Shown here piece after piece: positions 34,345 to 47,551 of a stretch of DNA of 64,000 nt. The notes under the pieces are model-generated. The model was not told where the DNA came from. It saw nothing but the letters and a program-made list of their open reading frames with translations, and ran no database searches. The DNA is from Hermatobates lingyangjiaoensis (taxonomy: Eukaryota > Arthropoda > Insecta > Hemiptera > Hermatobatidae). The stretch is from the NCBI GenBank assembly GCA_026182355.1, contig JAPFBL010001617.1:372001-436000 (forward strand), read 5' to 3'. A program made the translations under genes and the position numbers. Each line of letters starts with the position of its first letter. Positions within the stretch are counted from its first letter, which is position 1.

Positions 34345-35205
34345 GATTAATTATTATTATTATCCCTCAAGGGCAGTTTCTTCGGAACTGTACGGGAGGC
34401 TCTTTTGAGCTGGCGACCCCGAGGTACCTGAGCAAGTAGGTTTATGCCTGTCTGGGTTGAGGCCTCCCAGGGTAGTACGCCTGGTGAATTCTACTATAAT
34501 ACCTTTTGTAATTAATTTATCCAGTCGTAAGCGTACCTGACGGATCTTCCGTTGGATCTTTTGTGCTTATGCACACAACGGATAGGAGAAGGAACCACGA
34601 ATCTTAAACCATAAAACATGTCAGATCAAACATATCGATCTGCACCCCTGGAGGGTGTGCCAATGGCTGAATACTGCCCCATGGTTTCTATCATGGTTGC
34701 ACTCAGACATATTCTTCAGGGCGTGGACTGTTAATCTCATTCATACCTCTCCAAATGGTTGGGCTGGAAGCATGGGGAGATCGGATTCCACTTTACTCAG
34801 AACCTGACTGGCCATGGATATTTTGGAAAATATTTGTGTAGGTACCTACAGTTGATAGCCCTCAATGTATACACTGTGGTTCAGGGGAAAACGACAATAC
34901 AGAGCATACCTTCATCTCTAAGAAATGGAGAGTTCTGCACCAGGGATTAATTACATTCCTGGGAGAGGTTACCCCAAAAACACAGTCCAAAAGATGCTCC
35001 AGAGTGAGGAAAACTGGTCAAAAGTCACGTGTTTTGTAGAGACGGTTCTCCGGCATAAGAATAATGAACGCGTTAGGCAAGGCTAACGAAAACCTTAGAT
35101 GAATGAAAGGGGATGAAGCGGTGATTCCTTGTTAGGATGACCAATAGGACCGGCACGTAGTAATGCGTACACAGTTTCTGTGCCGGATATTATTATTATT
35201 AATTA
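34345..35205 (+). mobile_element. LINE (non-LTR retrotransposon) 3' fragment
   Basis: A GC-richer segment bounded by ATTATTATTATT on both sides, as left by LINEs with (TAA/ATT)n tails. The first 400 bp (GGGAGGCTCTTTTGAGCTGG, CCTCCCAGGGTAG) is untranslated-like. The last 350 bp is the C-terminal coding relic listed separately. Confidence 0.6.
34745..35095 (+). pseudogene. LINE ORF2 C-terminal relic with zinc-knuckle-like cluster
   Basis: One frame gives FHFTQNLTGHGYFGKYL. After a frameshift it continues as PQCIHCGSGENDNTEHTF, then ISKKW, and after another shift SEENWSKVTCFVETVLRHKN. The order FHLTQ.LTGHG..., CxxC...EHTF, W, ...NW..V..FVE..L is the usual C-terminus of R1/LOA-type insect LINEs. 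At least two frameshifts are present. Confidence 0.65.
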
Positions 35206-35324
35206 TTAATATTATCCTACATATTAATACGCTAATAACTACGTGTGTCATGCCCGAGAGTGACCGATGGTAACACGAGAGTGGTCGAAGTTTACAGAGT
35301 GGTTAAAATGATGAAATATTAAAA

Positions 35325-35405
35325 AAACCTTACGGGAATCCAACCTCGACCATTATACCAGCAGTCCACCGCGCTATCACTTGCGCCCAAAGGACCTTCT
35401 CATAA
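35325..35405 (-). repeat. tRNA-derived SINE head
   Basis: On the minus strand: TAGCGCGGTGG (A box) and, about 30 bases on, GGTTGGATTCCCG (B box, one base off GGTTCGATTCC). The total is tRNA-sized, ending in GTAAGG and a T-run. The arms are too degenerate for a functional tRNA, so it is best read as a SINE promoter head. Confidence 0.5.
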
Positions 35406-35409
35406 CATG

Positions 35410-35795
35410 CCTCCTAAAAACCTAATATAAATGGCGTTTGGTTAGTTAAGTTAATTAAAGATGAAGCCTTAGCAATTATTTATGTTCACAAAATGATTTT
35501 GAACATCAAATAGATTAAATATTATAAGTTTTTCGATTTGACTATAAAAATTTAGGAAGAGGAAATCCTTTGAATATTCGACGAGATATGAAATGTTTAT
35601 TTAATACATCAACAGAGATATTTATTATGGTTAACAGAACTTTTAGAAATTATCAAATTAATATAAGTAAAATATTGAGAGCATATAATTAGTCCTTAAT
35701 CAAAAAACATTTTGTCATATTTTCTTCTTTTGATATATCTATTCCAATAAAAATGATAGTGTAAGGCTCCGGATGTTCCGGGATTTCATGAAGGA
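35410..35795. other. AT-rich intergenic DNA
   Basis: No feature was recognised. Confidence 0.4.
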
Positions 35796-35885
35796 ATATA
35801 TATATATATATATATATAAAGATTTCACATAAACACGTGAAATAATAATCAATGATCAAACCACAATAAAAAAATGGGAAAACAA

Positions 35886-35928
35886 GACTAAGATCTTTCA
35901 ACCGTAACAAGCGGTCTTCGTCAGAGTC
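35886..35928 (-). ncRNA. hammerhead-like motif, family 1
   Basis: CTGACGA, GACCG/CGGTT helix II, GAAA and AG/CU stem III with stem I GACT/AGTC, all identical to the 7.6-kb motif. Confidence 0.55.
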
Positions 35929-35960
35929 AAAAGATCAAAAGAGTCAGAATCAAAAGTTTT

Positions 35961-36003
35961 GACTCTGACGAAGACCGCTTGTTACGGTTGAAAGATCTTA
36001 GTC
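35961..36003 (+). ncRNA. hammerhead-like motif, family 1
   Basis: Core boxes and both helices identical to the motif at 7639-7681. Confidence 0.55.
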
Positions 36004-36084
36004 TTGTTTTCCCATTTTCTTATTGTGGTTTGATCATATATATATGCACTTATACAGCAATCCAGAACTGACAGCAATAGTTGA

Positions 36085-36235
36085 AAGTTAGTAAAGTAAC
36101 ACAAATAAAATAAAAAGCTCATACAGTCTCTAATTTTCTGTTTTAACTATAAGACACCTTTAGCTGAAAATTAGAGACTGTATTGTATGTTTTTTGTTTT
36201 ATTTGTTTTACTTCACTAACTTTGAACTATATATA
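36085..36235. repeat. family 2 PLE hairpin, short decayed copy
   Basis: ACAGTCTCTAATTTTCTG and the complement CTGAAAATTAGAGACTG face each other across about 30 bp, with the TTTACTTCACTAACTTTGAAC outer sequence also seen at 48.8 kb. Confidence 0.55.
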
Positions 36236-37430
36236 CATTTACCTGAGAATGTTACATTTCTCTATAAAAACCTGTAGAGTATTAAAAATTATCACACTTT
36301 TATATCAGAAAAAAAATAGTTTTAGTCCAAGAACCAAAACTTACCGTACATTGATGCTTTTTAACCAATATAGTCAATGGTATTTCTTAAAAAAAAATAA
36401 ACTTAATAAAATGAACACCTTGTCACTTTTTCGGTATTGTGTACTTACCATTAATGTTCTGATATGATATTATAAAATTTATTTCACATATTACTATCAG
36501 TAATACGTATCATAATTACTAATCAGTTATAAACTGAATGAAAAAGGATTGTTAAAAATACCCAAAATAACTCTATGAAAAATATAACTATTTATTTCAT
36601 AAAATCACTGATGTCATATATCACGTGTATGTATATATTTAGGCTTTTTAGAAGTCGAACAATTTTGTTGATGTCTAATACTGAACGTAATTAAATGTTC
36701 CATTAATACGGTTCAGCATGTTTAAACAACAGCGTTTCTTCTTAATCAAGAATCCCAGCACCTGAAAAAAATGACACAATATTACTCTGTCAAAAGTTAA
36801 ACAATAAAGTTCTATATTTCCTTACTATTTTAGCCGGTTACATATATCTAGTATATTCAATCTTGAGAAACAAAATGTATTGCTTCAAGATATAAATTCA
36901 AGATCCTTTAGGAACAGGGTATCAAAGTGGTTTCATTCGAACGCATTTCCCCTTAAGCCTCCAAGAAAGTAAAAAAAAAAATATTTTTTTTAAATTAATA
37001 ATGAATAATTAATAATAATAAAAATTAATAATTTTTTGCTAAAACTGTTATTTTCACAGCACATATTTATATGAGCAAATCTCTTTTTCTTTGAGAGTTC
37101 TAAAAATGACTACTTTTAATTTCACAAAAAAGTAATCTATCTGTATATGTATTTTAAAAGTTCAATACATAATGAATAAGAAAATACAAAACATGAAATA
37201 AATAAATAAATTATAATTTACATGAAAGTAAAATATCCAAATTAAATTAAAAATTTGAAAAGTTATTTAAAATCTAAAATAAAAATCTACTGTATCAACA
37301 CTCATAAAAAAATTAAATTGCGTTACGGTCATATATTACTAAAAGTTTAATCATGTTTGTCAAGTTTCTAGAATGGGTGGTTTACGCTTTTATTTTTATA
37401 TCTGTACTTAGCACAATACTCTAGATCGAG
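36236..37430. other. AT-rich intergenic DNA
   Basis: No gene was recognised. Confidence 0.4.
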
Positions 37431-37435
37431 AAACT

Positions 37436-38085
37436 TTTTTTACTTTACTATAAGTAAAGTATAGTGATCGTGAAAAAATTCTAACAGAATTATATGTTTT
37501 GAGGTCCCAGAAGTCGTTTTGATGTTTTTGCGATGATGTCTGTGTGTGTGTGGGTGGGTGGGTGGGTGTGTTAGCATTGCTTGTTACCACGCTACGGTTC
37601 AGAATCTTTGATGGATCAAGTTGATATTTTACACGAAATTGGGCCCCATAAAGACGAAGATCCCTATTGTTTGGGAAGAATTATGCATGATGGGAAAGTC
37701 ACTTTTTTTGCCAAAAACCGTTTTTTAGAAAACATTTATTTCTCCTAAAGTGATAACCCTAGAGTTTTGAAATTTTGACATTATCTTTGAGGTTACAAAT
37801 GTAACAAACGAAAAATATATTCAGAATTTTAAAACAACAGGAAATATTTTTTTTTCAATAAAATGTAAAAATTTTGACTTATAATTCAATCTCAAACCTT
37901 GTGAGAGCGATACAAGTCATATTGTTTGACGGATCAAAATGAAACTATGCCTAAAAATAGAACATTATGTGGAGAATGAGTTGAGATATTTTTTTCAAAA
38001 TTACATTCGCTAAAGGGGCGTTACAGTACGATTTCTGTTTTCAGAAAATGTTATTTTGACGCTAAACGGCTCATTTATTTAATAT
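37436..38085 (-). repeat. family A interspersed repeat, minus copy, 3' half
   Basis: Starts with the right terminus CTTTACTATAAGTAAAGTAT and runs through GTGGGTGGGTGGGTGGG to GCTAAACGGCTCATTT. It abuts the last exon of BBS1, and its truncation edge supplies an AATAAA (38074-38079, minus strand) just past the BBS1 stop codon. Confidence 0.75.
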
Positions 38086-38099
38086 TTTTAATTGGTGTT

Positions 38100-38408
38100 T
38101 TAAAATATAACTGACTGAAAAATGAACTTTTCACATATAATTTTATTTTTTTCAATAATATATATTTTACAGTAACTCTTTTGTAAACAATTCAGTTTAG
38201 AGGAGGACTTGATGGAGTCAAGTTGATAATCAAGTTGACAAACTGTGCCATTAGAAACAAGAGCCATCATACTTGGTGGCATGCTGAGGGTGGTGGTGAG
38301 GTAGAGCTTTGAAGACACCAGTAAGATGACCACTTCGCCCGTCACAGGCTGTAGACAATTCACTAAGACCTCCAGGTTCAATGACATGCCTCCTGCCAGC
38401 CAGTCAAC
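38100..38408 (-). CDS. BBS1: BBS1 terminal exon
   Basis: Acceptor TTTGCTGCAG ends at 38409. Encodes [19 protein letters not shown], then [19 protein letters not shown], matching the last BBS1 segment. The frame continues about 55 codons to TAA at 38100-38102 with a lysine- and isoleucine-rich tail. An AATAAA lies at 38074-38079 (minus strand), inside the neighbouring family A repeat. A further splice before the stop cannot be excluded. Confidence 0.8.
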   Translation of the reverse strand, partial: VDWLAGGMSLNLEVLVNCLQPVTGEVVILLVSSKLYLTTTLSMPPSMMALVSNGTVCQLDYQLDSIKSSSKLNCLQKSYCKIYIIEKNKIICEKFIFQSVIF

Positions 38409-39385
38409 CTGCAGCAAATCACTACTTCAACTTCATTCCCATCCATATTTAAATAAACTTTCAACATATAAACTGCCAATTAGTAGTATTATCATAAAAA
38501 TTGTACACTCCGCATTCAACTATCAATAAGTAATATTATTGTCAACTAAAGTTAATCAATTAAATTATTTAATTGATTCTAATCTGACTGAAATCATTAA
38601 ACGAATTATAATTGCATAAAGCTAAATGAGCTTCTTTAATATTCTATATACTTTAATTCAGTGCTCCCCAACCTTTTCTTCCGTCACGGATCGGTCTCTT
38701 GAATAATATATCTTATACTCCGTTTTTCAAGATGTACAACAGATAGTACAAATTAAGTTTATATGGCCATTATAAAAACTAAAAAACCTCAGTTATTGAA
38801 TTGCAAGTAAAATAAATCGTTTTTCTTTGATTTTCCTCGCGCAACCCAATGTGAAAATAAATGCAGAGAAAAGAACAAATTGCCATTTTTGGCTAGTTTT
38901 TGGACCAGCCTTGCGGTAATTTGTGTGTTAAAAAGGGGACACGAGGAAAAAACAGAGATTGTGATCATATTTTAAAATAATATGTCTTTTATTTTCAAAA
39001 TAAAAGTCGAAACTGCATAAACCTCTTTTACTTCATCTTTACTCTTAATCCCCTTCTGGTGTTATATGAAACTAAAAGTTTAATTAAAAAATTCTCTAAG
39101 GTGAAATGAACAGTCCAAATGATCTTCTTTGATTTTGATGGGGCTACTTAGTGACGGATTTATTAATTTATTGACTTGATAAACAAAATGTTCAATGTTT
39201 CCTTGGCCCTTCAACAATCAGTGGAACAAAAAGGATTTCGTTTAACTGTTATACAAATAATTAAAATCTGTACATATAAAGTAGTTTTTGTTACAAAAAA
39301 AGTAAATATTCGACTCATGTGTTACACAAATAGTATTTTTGTGCTCACTATTTCTAAGAAATGCCATGCTAGACGTCAAAAAAGC

Positions 39386-39434
<49 letters not shown>

Positions 39435-42400
39435 GTTCGAGGGTGAATAAAGCATTGCGTCTTGAAAACTATTCTACTTCCCCTCTTCTGTACTAAAATA
39501 CCCCAGCAGTTAGCTTTAACGCCTCCAAGAAGCTCAGCACTTTTGCTGGTTCCAGCAGTAAAAGTTTTTCTATGGTTTTTGTTGAGTGTACCGAAGCACC
39601 TACCTCTGTGCAGCAAAGTTGCCTTACAGTCAGTCAGCAGGTGCAACGGTGTTTCTTCCTCTTCTTTGCATAAACCTCTGAATCTGCATAAACCATCATT
39701 GACAATGTCTATTCAAGGTACCTACGTTTCGAAAGAAAGTTACTTCCTTTCTCCTTCTTCGGGTCTTTAGGTGCATTTGTGGGGGGTTAGCTCCCACTAG
39801 TTAGCGCCTTCGGATCCTCTGCGCTTCCGGAGGATGGTGTCCGGACTTCTTTCTCCTTAGTAACATACAGGGGAAAATTTCTGAAGCTCTGTCGGTGGTA
39901 TTTTGTCCTCTCCGGCAGAGCACCAGGGTTGTCTGGTACCCTTGAGGCTCCGTTTGCAATATAGTAACCCCTGTATCATCCATCCTTCGGCTCGGATCGC
40001 ATAACACCTTAGATTGGGGCTGAGATAAAAGGAGGGAATTTGGGGATTAGGAAGGATGTGAAACGAAGGTGGTCAGGCCCAGCTCCTGATCACTTTCTCC
40101 TCTTTCGTTTCTCCCTGCATATAACAGGTTAACAGGGTAGCTTCGTGAAGGCCAAAAGTCGGAGTTGAGTGCTAGTGGCTATTAGAGGCGCATAATCACT
40201 CCATTACTACTAAAAAAAAGTCATTTAGTGAACAATTAATTCATTACGCTTTACGCAAAACACTTCATATTGACCAGTTCATTTCATTTTATTTCAGGCA
40301 TTTCTACTACTCAAATGTAGCTAATTTTCGAGTCTAGACAACATTACATATAATCTGTTGGATAAAGGCCAAATGTTTCAAAGCTGATATGCTTAAAACA
40401 TGCAGACAATTTTACTTTGACACGTAATAACCTCACTATTGATGGGATGATCTGTAATTTAGCTTGGTCTTACATATATGTATTCGAATGTGAAAATTCT
40501 ATCCAAACAGGGAAATACGAGTGTCTTTCATATGGTTCAACAGAAACGAATGGCTAAGAGTAGTTGAAGCACTAGTCGAAGGTACAGGCTCTTTACACTA
40601 ACAGTGGTGTAGGTACTTGTTAAAAACAAGAAGACAGTAGATGAAACAAACAAAAATATAGTAAAATAAAAGCTGGAAAAAATAAGTAAATATTGGAAAA
40701 AAAATAAAAAATCATAATAAAAATAATAATAAAAGAAATGTAAAGAAAATACCACCACTTCAGGTTTAAGTCGGCTGTAGAACGGGCTCTAAGAAACGAA
40801 ATATGATCCTCTTGAGAATCTCTTAGTATAATTTTCTGCCATCATACTTGTACTGTCTAAAAACTTTTACCTTGAAGCAGTCTCTGAAAGTGAAAGTTAT
40901 CTATTGGCATAAATAGCAACAGGCGTCCATATAAACCACAGTATTGAATAATTCAATGGGTAAAAAATCTGTTGGTATATTTAAGCAGAATTCTTATTTT
41001 ATTAAAATATTGCAGAAAATTCTAGATTTAAGAACATTTTTTTTATAGATGCTGTAATTTATTATAATTGTGTGCTGTGTTGATGGTATTTTCCATAATC
41101 CGTTTGCCAGCTAAAACTAAAATAAACTCAATGTTTTAAGGGTCTGATTACTATTAATTAATTAACTAATTAGTTAATTTTATTGTTTAGTATAAATACA
41201 TTAATGTATTAATTAACGAACCAGAATTGAACTAATAAATAGCTCTCTATTGGTTAACATTTACTTAATTTAATAAGATTTCAGCGTCATAAGTTTCTGG
41301 CTACTATAGTTAAATGACAACCCTATCTAAACTGAAAATACACTTAGAATTGAGTCATATGAAGAACAAATTAAGAAGAGGAGAAGAGACAGGCATCAAA
41401 GAATGAGTGAGAAGGTTTGTCAGCTCGTTGAGGGGAATACTTACCAAAAGGTAGGTCTTCTCAAACTGATACAGCTTGGGCTCGAAAATGAAAGTTATTA
41501 TCAAGTCAGTGAGAGGAGTGGCATCTCTTGACACATTAGCCAAAGTCATTTGAATTTTCATTCTTGGTCCAAGCCCTACCACCTGAACAAATATTATCGC
41601 AAAGTCCTGTATTAAATTTTTTTGTAATCGTTTGATTAAAACTAATATTATTAAACAATAACTATAGATAACAGTTCCTATCTAAATAGCACGTTTCTAT
41701 TAATTATTATATTATTTTCATACATTTGTATGAAGTACTGAATATATTATTTAAATAATACAAATTAAAATAGTTTTTTATATATAAATATTCAAATTTA
41801 AAAAACTGCAATCAATTGAGTAGTAATTAATGCCTAGTATTTCATTATTCTAATGTAATCTTGACAGTCAAACACTGTACTTATAATAGGTTTAATTAAG
41901 ACATTAACGTATACCAAGTTTGGAATTCCAAAACTGTGACATAGTTTAGATATACGTATTTAGATATACCCTAATTCTTTCAAATATTTATGAAAAGCCC
42001 AGAGGCTGAACCAAGATGTGCCAGTTTACCTATAGCTACTTTTAAAATTCAATTAAACTCAATTACGTTTTCAATTAAGAAAAATTTTAAAAAATATTTT
42101 ATTAATCTGATAACAAATTATTTGATCATCAGAAAGCAACAATTATATTACTTTCTGGTGAACAAATATATCTTTTTTATAATTTATTTAAATTATTTAT
42201 TTTATAATTTAATATATAATTTATCATTTATGTTTTTGATAATGTAAAATGTACAATGTTATAGAACAAGAAATTTAAAAACATATATGAGGAATTTATT
42301 TGTATTTGGTGCAAATAGTATAGTATATACTAACTTGGGATGAAAATTTGACGTCATCAGAATACGAAACGACGGCCGAATTGATAGCTGCTAAATATGC

Positions 42401-45400
42401 CTGACTGCAAGTAACATTAAGGCTCATAAGTGAATGTTGAAACCAGGCGTGCATTTCTAAAAGAGTAACAATTATCTGATACCTTTAATTCAGATGAATT
42501 TTAATTGTCATCACATAAGTACGAGTCAATACATTTTACACAACAGATATATTCAATGAAAACAACTATCAAGGCTTTCTTAAAAAATCTGGAGTGGCCT
42601 ACACTCTACTTTACTATAAGTAACTTAATGTCAAATTTCTTGAGTATGTAAATTTGAATCTTTTGCTCTAAGGACTGCCTGGTTGGCTGACCTGTGATTG
42701 CACAGCTGGTTGTCTTGACATCACTTGTGAATGGACAGTGTATCATAGTTAGTGTTTTCATTGTAAATTTAAAAGGCGCAGAGAAGGTAAAACGGATTAC
42801 TATGCCAGGAAACGTTTAATTGTTCAGGATAAAATTATTTCTGGATGCGATTATAAAGGAAGGTTTTAAATTGAAGTTAAAAAAATGTGCATTCGCTAAA
42901 CATTCCGTGCAGTTTTTAGGCCACGTTATAGCAAATGGTACAGTAAGTCCAATTAATGATAATCTTGTGGCTATAAAAAAATTTCAACGTCCTACGAACA
43001 AAAAAATGGTTCGTCAATTATTAGGTAAAATTAATTTTTATCATAAATTTATAGAACATTGTACACAGAAATTAGCTCCTTTACACGGTTTATTAAAAAA
43101 AGATTGGAAGTTTAAATGGACAAAAGAGTGTGAAAATTGTTTTGAAGACATAAAAAGGTATTTATGCTCGAATCCGATTCTGGCCATTTTCGACAAAGAT
43201 AAGGATATTGTGATAGAAGTAGATGCAAGTCGTTTAGGCATTGGTGCAGTTCTAAAACAAAAACAAGAAGACGGCATATTACACCCAGTTGGATATTTTT
43301 CAAAGAAACTCACTCCGTCTCAAACAAAAAAGGAGATCATGTTTCTGGAATGCTTAGCAATAAAGGAAGCAATTTTATATTGGCAATATTATTTGATTGG
43401 AAAGTCATTTACAGTAATGTCTGATCATAAACCCTTAATTAATTTGCGCTCAAAATCCAGAACAGATGAAGCATTGGGAGATATGATTTTATATCTATCT
43501 CAATTTAACTTTAAAATAGTTTACAAGGAAGGAAAAGAGAATATAGAAGCCGACTCTTTATCTAGAAACCCAGTCCTTGAATGTTTTAAAAGCAGTGAAA
43601 ACTGTTTGAAGATAGTTAATATGATTGAACTGGAAGAAATCAGAAATGATCAGAAAACCATAAAACAAGAAATATCAAAAGAAAAACACATTTTGAAAGA
43701 AGGAGATATTAACTATAAATTTGTACGCAATCGGAAGAGAATATATGTATCAACCACATTTGGCTTAAAATTAATTCTTAAAGTTCATCAATATTATGGT
43801 CATATAGGTAGTAATAAAATAGCTGAAAAATTAAGACCACTTTTCTATTTTAAAGATATGGACAAACAAATTCAAAAGTTTTGCAGAGAATGTGAAGTTT
43901 GTATAAAAAATAAAACAAGATCTTCACGGGCGATTGGACTATTATCAAAATTAGGTCCCGCAACATATCCTTATGAAATAATGTCTATAGACACCATCGG
44001 AGGTTTTGGTGGCAACCGATCACCCAAGAGATATATGCATCTACTTGTGGATCATTTCACCCGCTATGCGTGGATTAGAACATCAAGTACACAAACTGCA
44101 TATGATTTTATAAAGTTGATAGAGCCTATTGTTAAAAATAATAATGTTAAAATGTTAATGGTTGACCAATATAGTGGATTGAATTCTTCAAAGTTTAAAA
44201 AATACATAAAACACAAAAATATCCAATTGATTTTTACAGCAGTGGATAACCCTCAGTCGAATGGCTTAAACGAGCGTCTGAACCAAACGCTCGTGAATAG
44301 AGTCCGCTGTAAAATAAATGAAAACAAATATCAGAACCGACCTTGGACAATTATTGCTAAATTATGTGTGGAAGAATATAATAACACCATTCATGCATCA
44401 ACAAAATTTTCACCAGCCTTCCTACTCTTTGGACAAAGATCTGAAATTGTACCTGTATCCTTGCAATCTACAAGCCAGGACATAAATGAGGCAAGGGCAC
44501 AGGCATTAATAAACTCGAAGAAGAACTTTCATAAAAATAAAGTAAGGGTGGACCACAATAGGAAAGATCAGGAGTTTAAAGAAGGTGATTTAGTATATAT
44601 TTCAAACGGAAATAAATTAAACCGCAATAAATTAGATGAAGTACGAAGTGGTCCATTCAGAATTACGCAGAGGGTGTCCAAATCTATTTATGAGGTTAGG
44701 TGCAGAAAGAAACGCAAAGAAGCAAATTTGTTTCATGCAAGCAAGTTGGTGCCTTACTCTTTATCTGAAGAAAAAGAGTCACCGGGGGAGGAAGATGTAA
44801 ATTTGAATCTTTTGCTCTAAGGACTGCCTGGTTGGCTGACCTGTGATTGCACAGCTGGTTGTCTTGACATCACTTGTGAATGGACAGTGTATCATAGTTA
44901 GTGTTTTCATTGTAAATTAAGGAAAGGACTATTAATCAATTGTATAGTTTAATAAAAACTAACAATAGTTTATTTGTCCGACTTTCTCTAAAACTTCCAC
45001 ATCACAAGTATATAAAACATAACGTCTCATTTAACCATAACATAAATATCTAAATGGGATATAATTATTAGCATTTCATTCGTGAGGTAGTACAGATAGT
45101 GATTGAAGGACATATCAATTTATAAGCTTATTTTTGTACATCGCAAATAATTTATTATTTGCAAATAATTTCATTAGTATAACTACAGCAGTAATAACAT
45201 TTTTGAAAAACCAAAGTGAACATTTCTTGAAACGAAATATTATCCTACAAGAGAACATGGCTATTGTTCAAATAGCCAGTAGATTTCTTACATCGTTTAC
45301 TTGACATCCTCTACATTGAATATTAAAGTAAAATTTTCAAATTTAAAACAGGAAAATACTTTTTTTTTCTCTGAAAAACATCATAAACAGCTAAGAAAAT

Positions 45401-47484
45401 GTTGTTTTAAGGTGATTTATAACTAAGATGTACGATAATTACATTTATTAATCTCTAAACGAAAGATTTCAATTTTTAATTATCTTTTACATTTTTGGTT
45501 ATTTATAGAATTATTATACTGGGAATTTTATAAGGCTTCTTAGTATTTAATAAGATCTTTTTCCTTCCCCTTTGTCAAATAACATATATACGAATTTTTT
45601 CTGAGTGAGTGTTATAATTTTCCTGCACAATATTATTCCTCTTACATCTCATATACGTCAATAAACAAATTAAACTGTTCCTTTATAAAATCAATTTTAT
45701 CTCAGTGGATTCGCTCAAAAAATTTCTAAGTCAATGTAAACAATGAAAAAAAATGTAAAAAATTCGACAAGTATAGCAGGTGATCTCTTACTCTAAGATA
45801 AACAAACAGTTTTTATAACGTTATTGCTCTTTCCCATAAGTGAAACTTCATGATTTTTTTTTTATGAATTGCTAATTTTTCGTTCCATTTTTGATCAAAT
45901 TTTCATTATTTTTTAATCAGCCGTTTAGCGTCAAAAAAACATTTTCTGAAAACAGAAATCGTACTGTAACGCCCCTTTAGCGAATGTAATTTTGAAAAGA
46001 AATATCTCAACTCATTTTACACATAATGTTCTATTTATAGGCATAGTTTCATTTTTGTCCGTCAAACAGTATGGCTTGTATCGCTCTCACAAGGTTTGAG
46101 ATTGAATTATAAGTCAAAATTTTTACATTTTATTGAAAAAAAAATATTTCCTGTTGATTTAAAATTCTGAATATTTTTTTCGTTTGTTGCATTTGTAACT
46201 TCAAAGATAATGTGAAAATTTCAAAACTCTAGGATTATCAGTTTAGGAGAAATAAATGTTTTAAAAAAAACGGTTTTTGGCCAAAAAAGTGACTTTCCCA
46301 TCATGCATAATTCTTCCCAAACAATAGGGATCTTCGTCCTTATGAGGCCCATTTTTGTGTAAAATATCAACTTGATCCATCAAAGATTCTGGACTGTAGC
46401 GTGGTAACAAGCAATGCTAACACACTCACCCACCCACCCACCCACACACACACACACAGACATCATCGTAAAAACGTCATAAAACGACTTCTGGTACCTC
46501 AAAACATGTAATTCCGTCAAAATCTCGAGATCGAATTTTTTCACGATCACTATACTTTACTTATAGTAAAGTAAAAAAGCACAGTTCTACCTGTTAAGTT
46601 CTAAATTCATAAAATAAATCTCAAAAAGTAATCCAGTTAGTTTTTTATCTATTATTTTTATGACAGATTATTTTCGGTTCACCTTTGCAGTATTGTCTCT
46701 CTCTTAAAGTTTGTTCAATAATCAGTTTACTCTTCCTTGGTATTAATAACTTAATGTCCTGAGAGTTCGTTAGAGAGTTGAATTGTTTTTTAAAAGTAGA
46801 AAATTGAGCTGTTCGTTTCAATAATTTAATACATAATGCTCCACCTAAAAATTAATAAGGGCATTAGATATAATATCTATATATATATATATAAAGATTT
46901 CACATAAACACGTGAAACAACAATCAATGGTCATACCACAATAAGAAATGGGAAAACAAGACTTAGATCTTTCAACCGTAACAAGCGGTCTTCGTCAGAG
47001 TCAAAACTTTTGATTCTGACTCTTTTGATCTTTTGATTCTGACGAAGACCGCTTGTTACGGTTGAAAGATCTTAGTATTGTTTTCCCATTTTCTTATTGT
47101 GGTTTGATCATATATATATATATATATATATATAGAACGTAGATGAAGAAACATAGACAAATTAAAAGCGCACACTTACAGTCTCTAATTTTCGGTTTGA
47201 ACCGTCTTCAGGAGAGATAAGAGAGGGAAACCAAGCGCACTGGTAAAGAGATGGTTAGAGACCATATATATATATATATAAAGATTTCACATAAACACGT
47301 GAAATAACAATCAATGGTCAAACCACAATATGAAAAGGGAAAAAAGACTAGGACCTTTTAACCGTAACAAGCGGTCTTCGTCAGAAGACTGAAAAGAACT
47401 CAGTTGTGTTTTTGACTCTGATGATGACTGCTTGTTACGGTTGAAACAACTTAGTCTTTTTTCCCTTTTCATATTGTGGTTTGA

Positions 47485-47551
<67 letters not shown>

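Larger units (their letters stand above)
35797..36050. repeat. PLE-type hairpin, family 1, well-preserved copy
   Basis: Outer GATTTCACATAAACACGTGA, arms of about 90 bp and a short spacer of GATCAAAAGAGTCAGAATC, flanked by (TA)n on both sides. Hammerhead-like motifs with intact cores lie on the minus strand at 35886-35928 and on the plus strand at 35961-36003. Confidence 0.75.
42643..45010 (+). mobile_element. Ty3/gypsy LTR retrotransposon, internally deleted
   Basis: A 4-bp target duplication AGTA (42643-42646 and 45007-45010) brackets the element. The 3' LTR is complete at 44796-45006 (211 bp, TGT...ACA). The 5' LTR is cut after 123 bp (42647-42769) and matches the 3' LTR without a difference I can see. 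The deletion removed the rest of the 5' LTR, gag, protease and most of the RT. A purine tract GGGGGAGGAAGA sits at 44784-44795, immediately before the 3' LTR. Insertion into a family A repeat is certain from the interrupted sequence. Confidence 0.88.
42583..46576 (+). repeat. family A interspersed repeat, split by a gypsy element
   Basis: Left terminus AAATCTGGAGTGGCC at 42585, interrupted at 42646, resuming at 45007 with AGTATATAAAACATAACG and running to the right terminus TTACTTATAGTAAAGTAAA at 46576. Without the insertion it is about 1.63 kb, equal to the other full copies. It lies in a BBS1 intron, in antisense to the gene. Confidence 0.8.

Noticed and set aside
35325..35405. Possible functional tRNA gene on the minus strand
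   Set aside because: A and B boxes are visible but the acceptor and other stems do not pair well enough; a SINE head explains it better.
39176..39646. Frames of 106 and 134 codons with long poly-Tyr or poly-Ile runs
   Set aside because: The runs are translations of the (TTA)n tail of a LINE. Only the part of the minus frame beyond the tail ([10 protein letters not shown]...) is real LINE sequence.
43041..43313. Minus-strand frames of 90 and 63 codons
   Set aside because: They are shadows of the gypsy pol frame on the plus strand.
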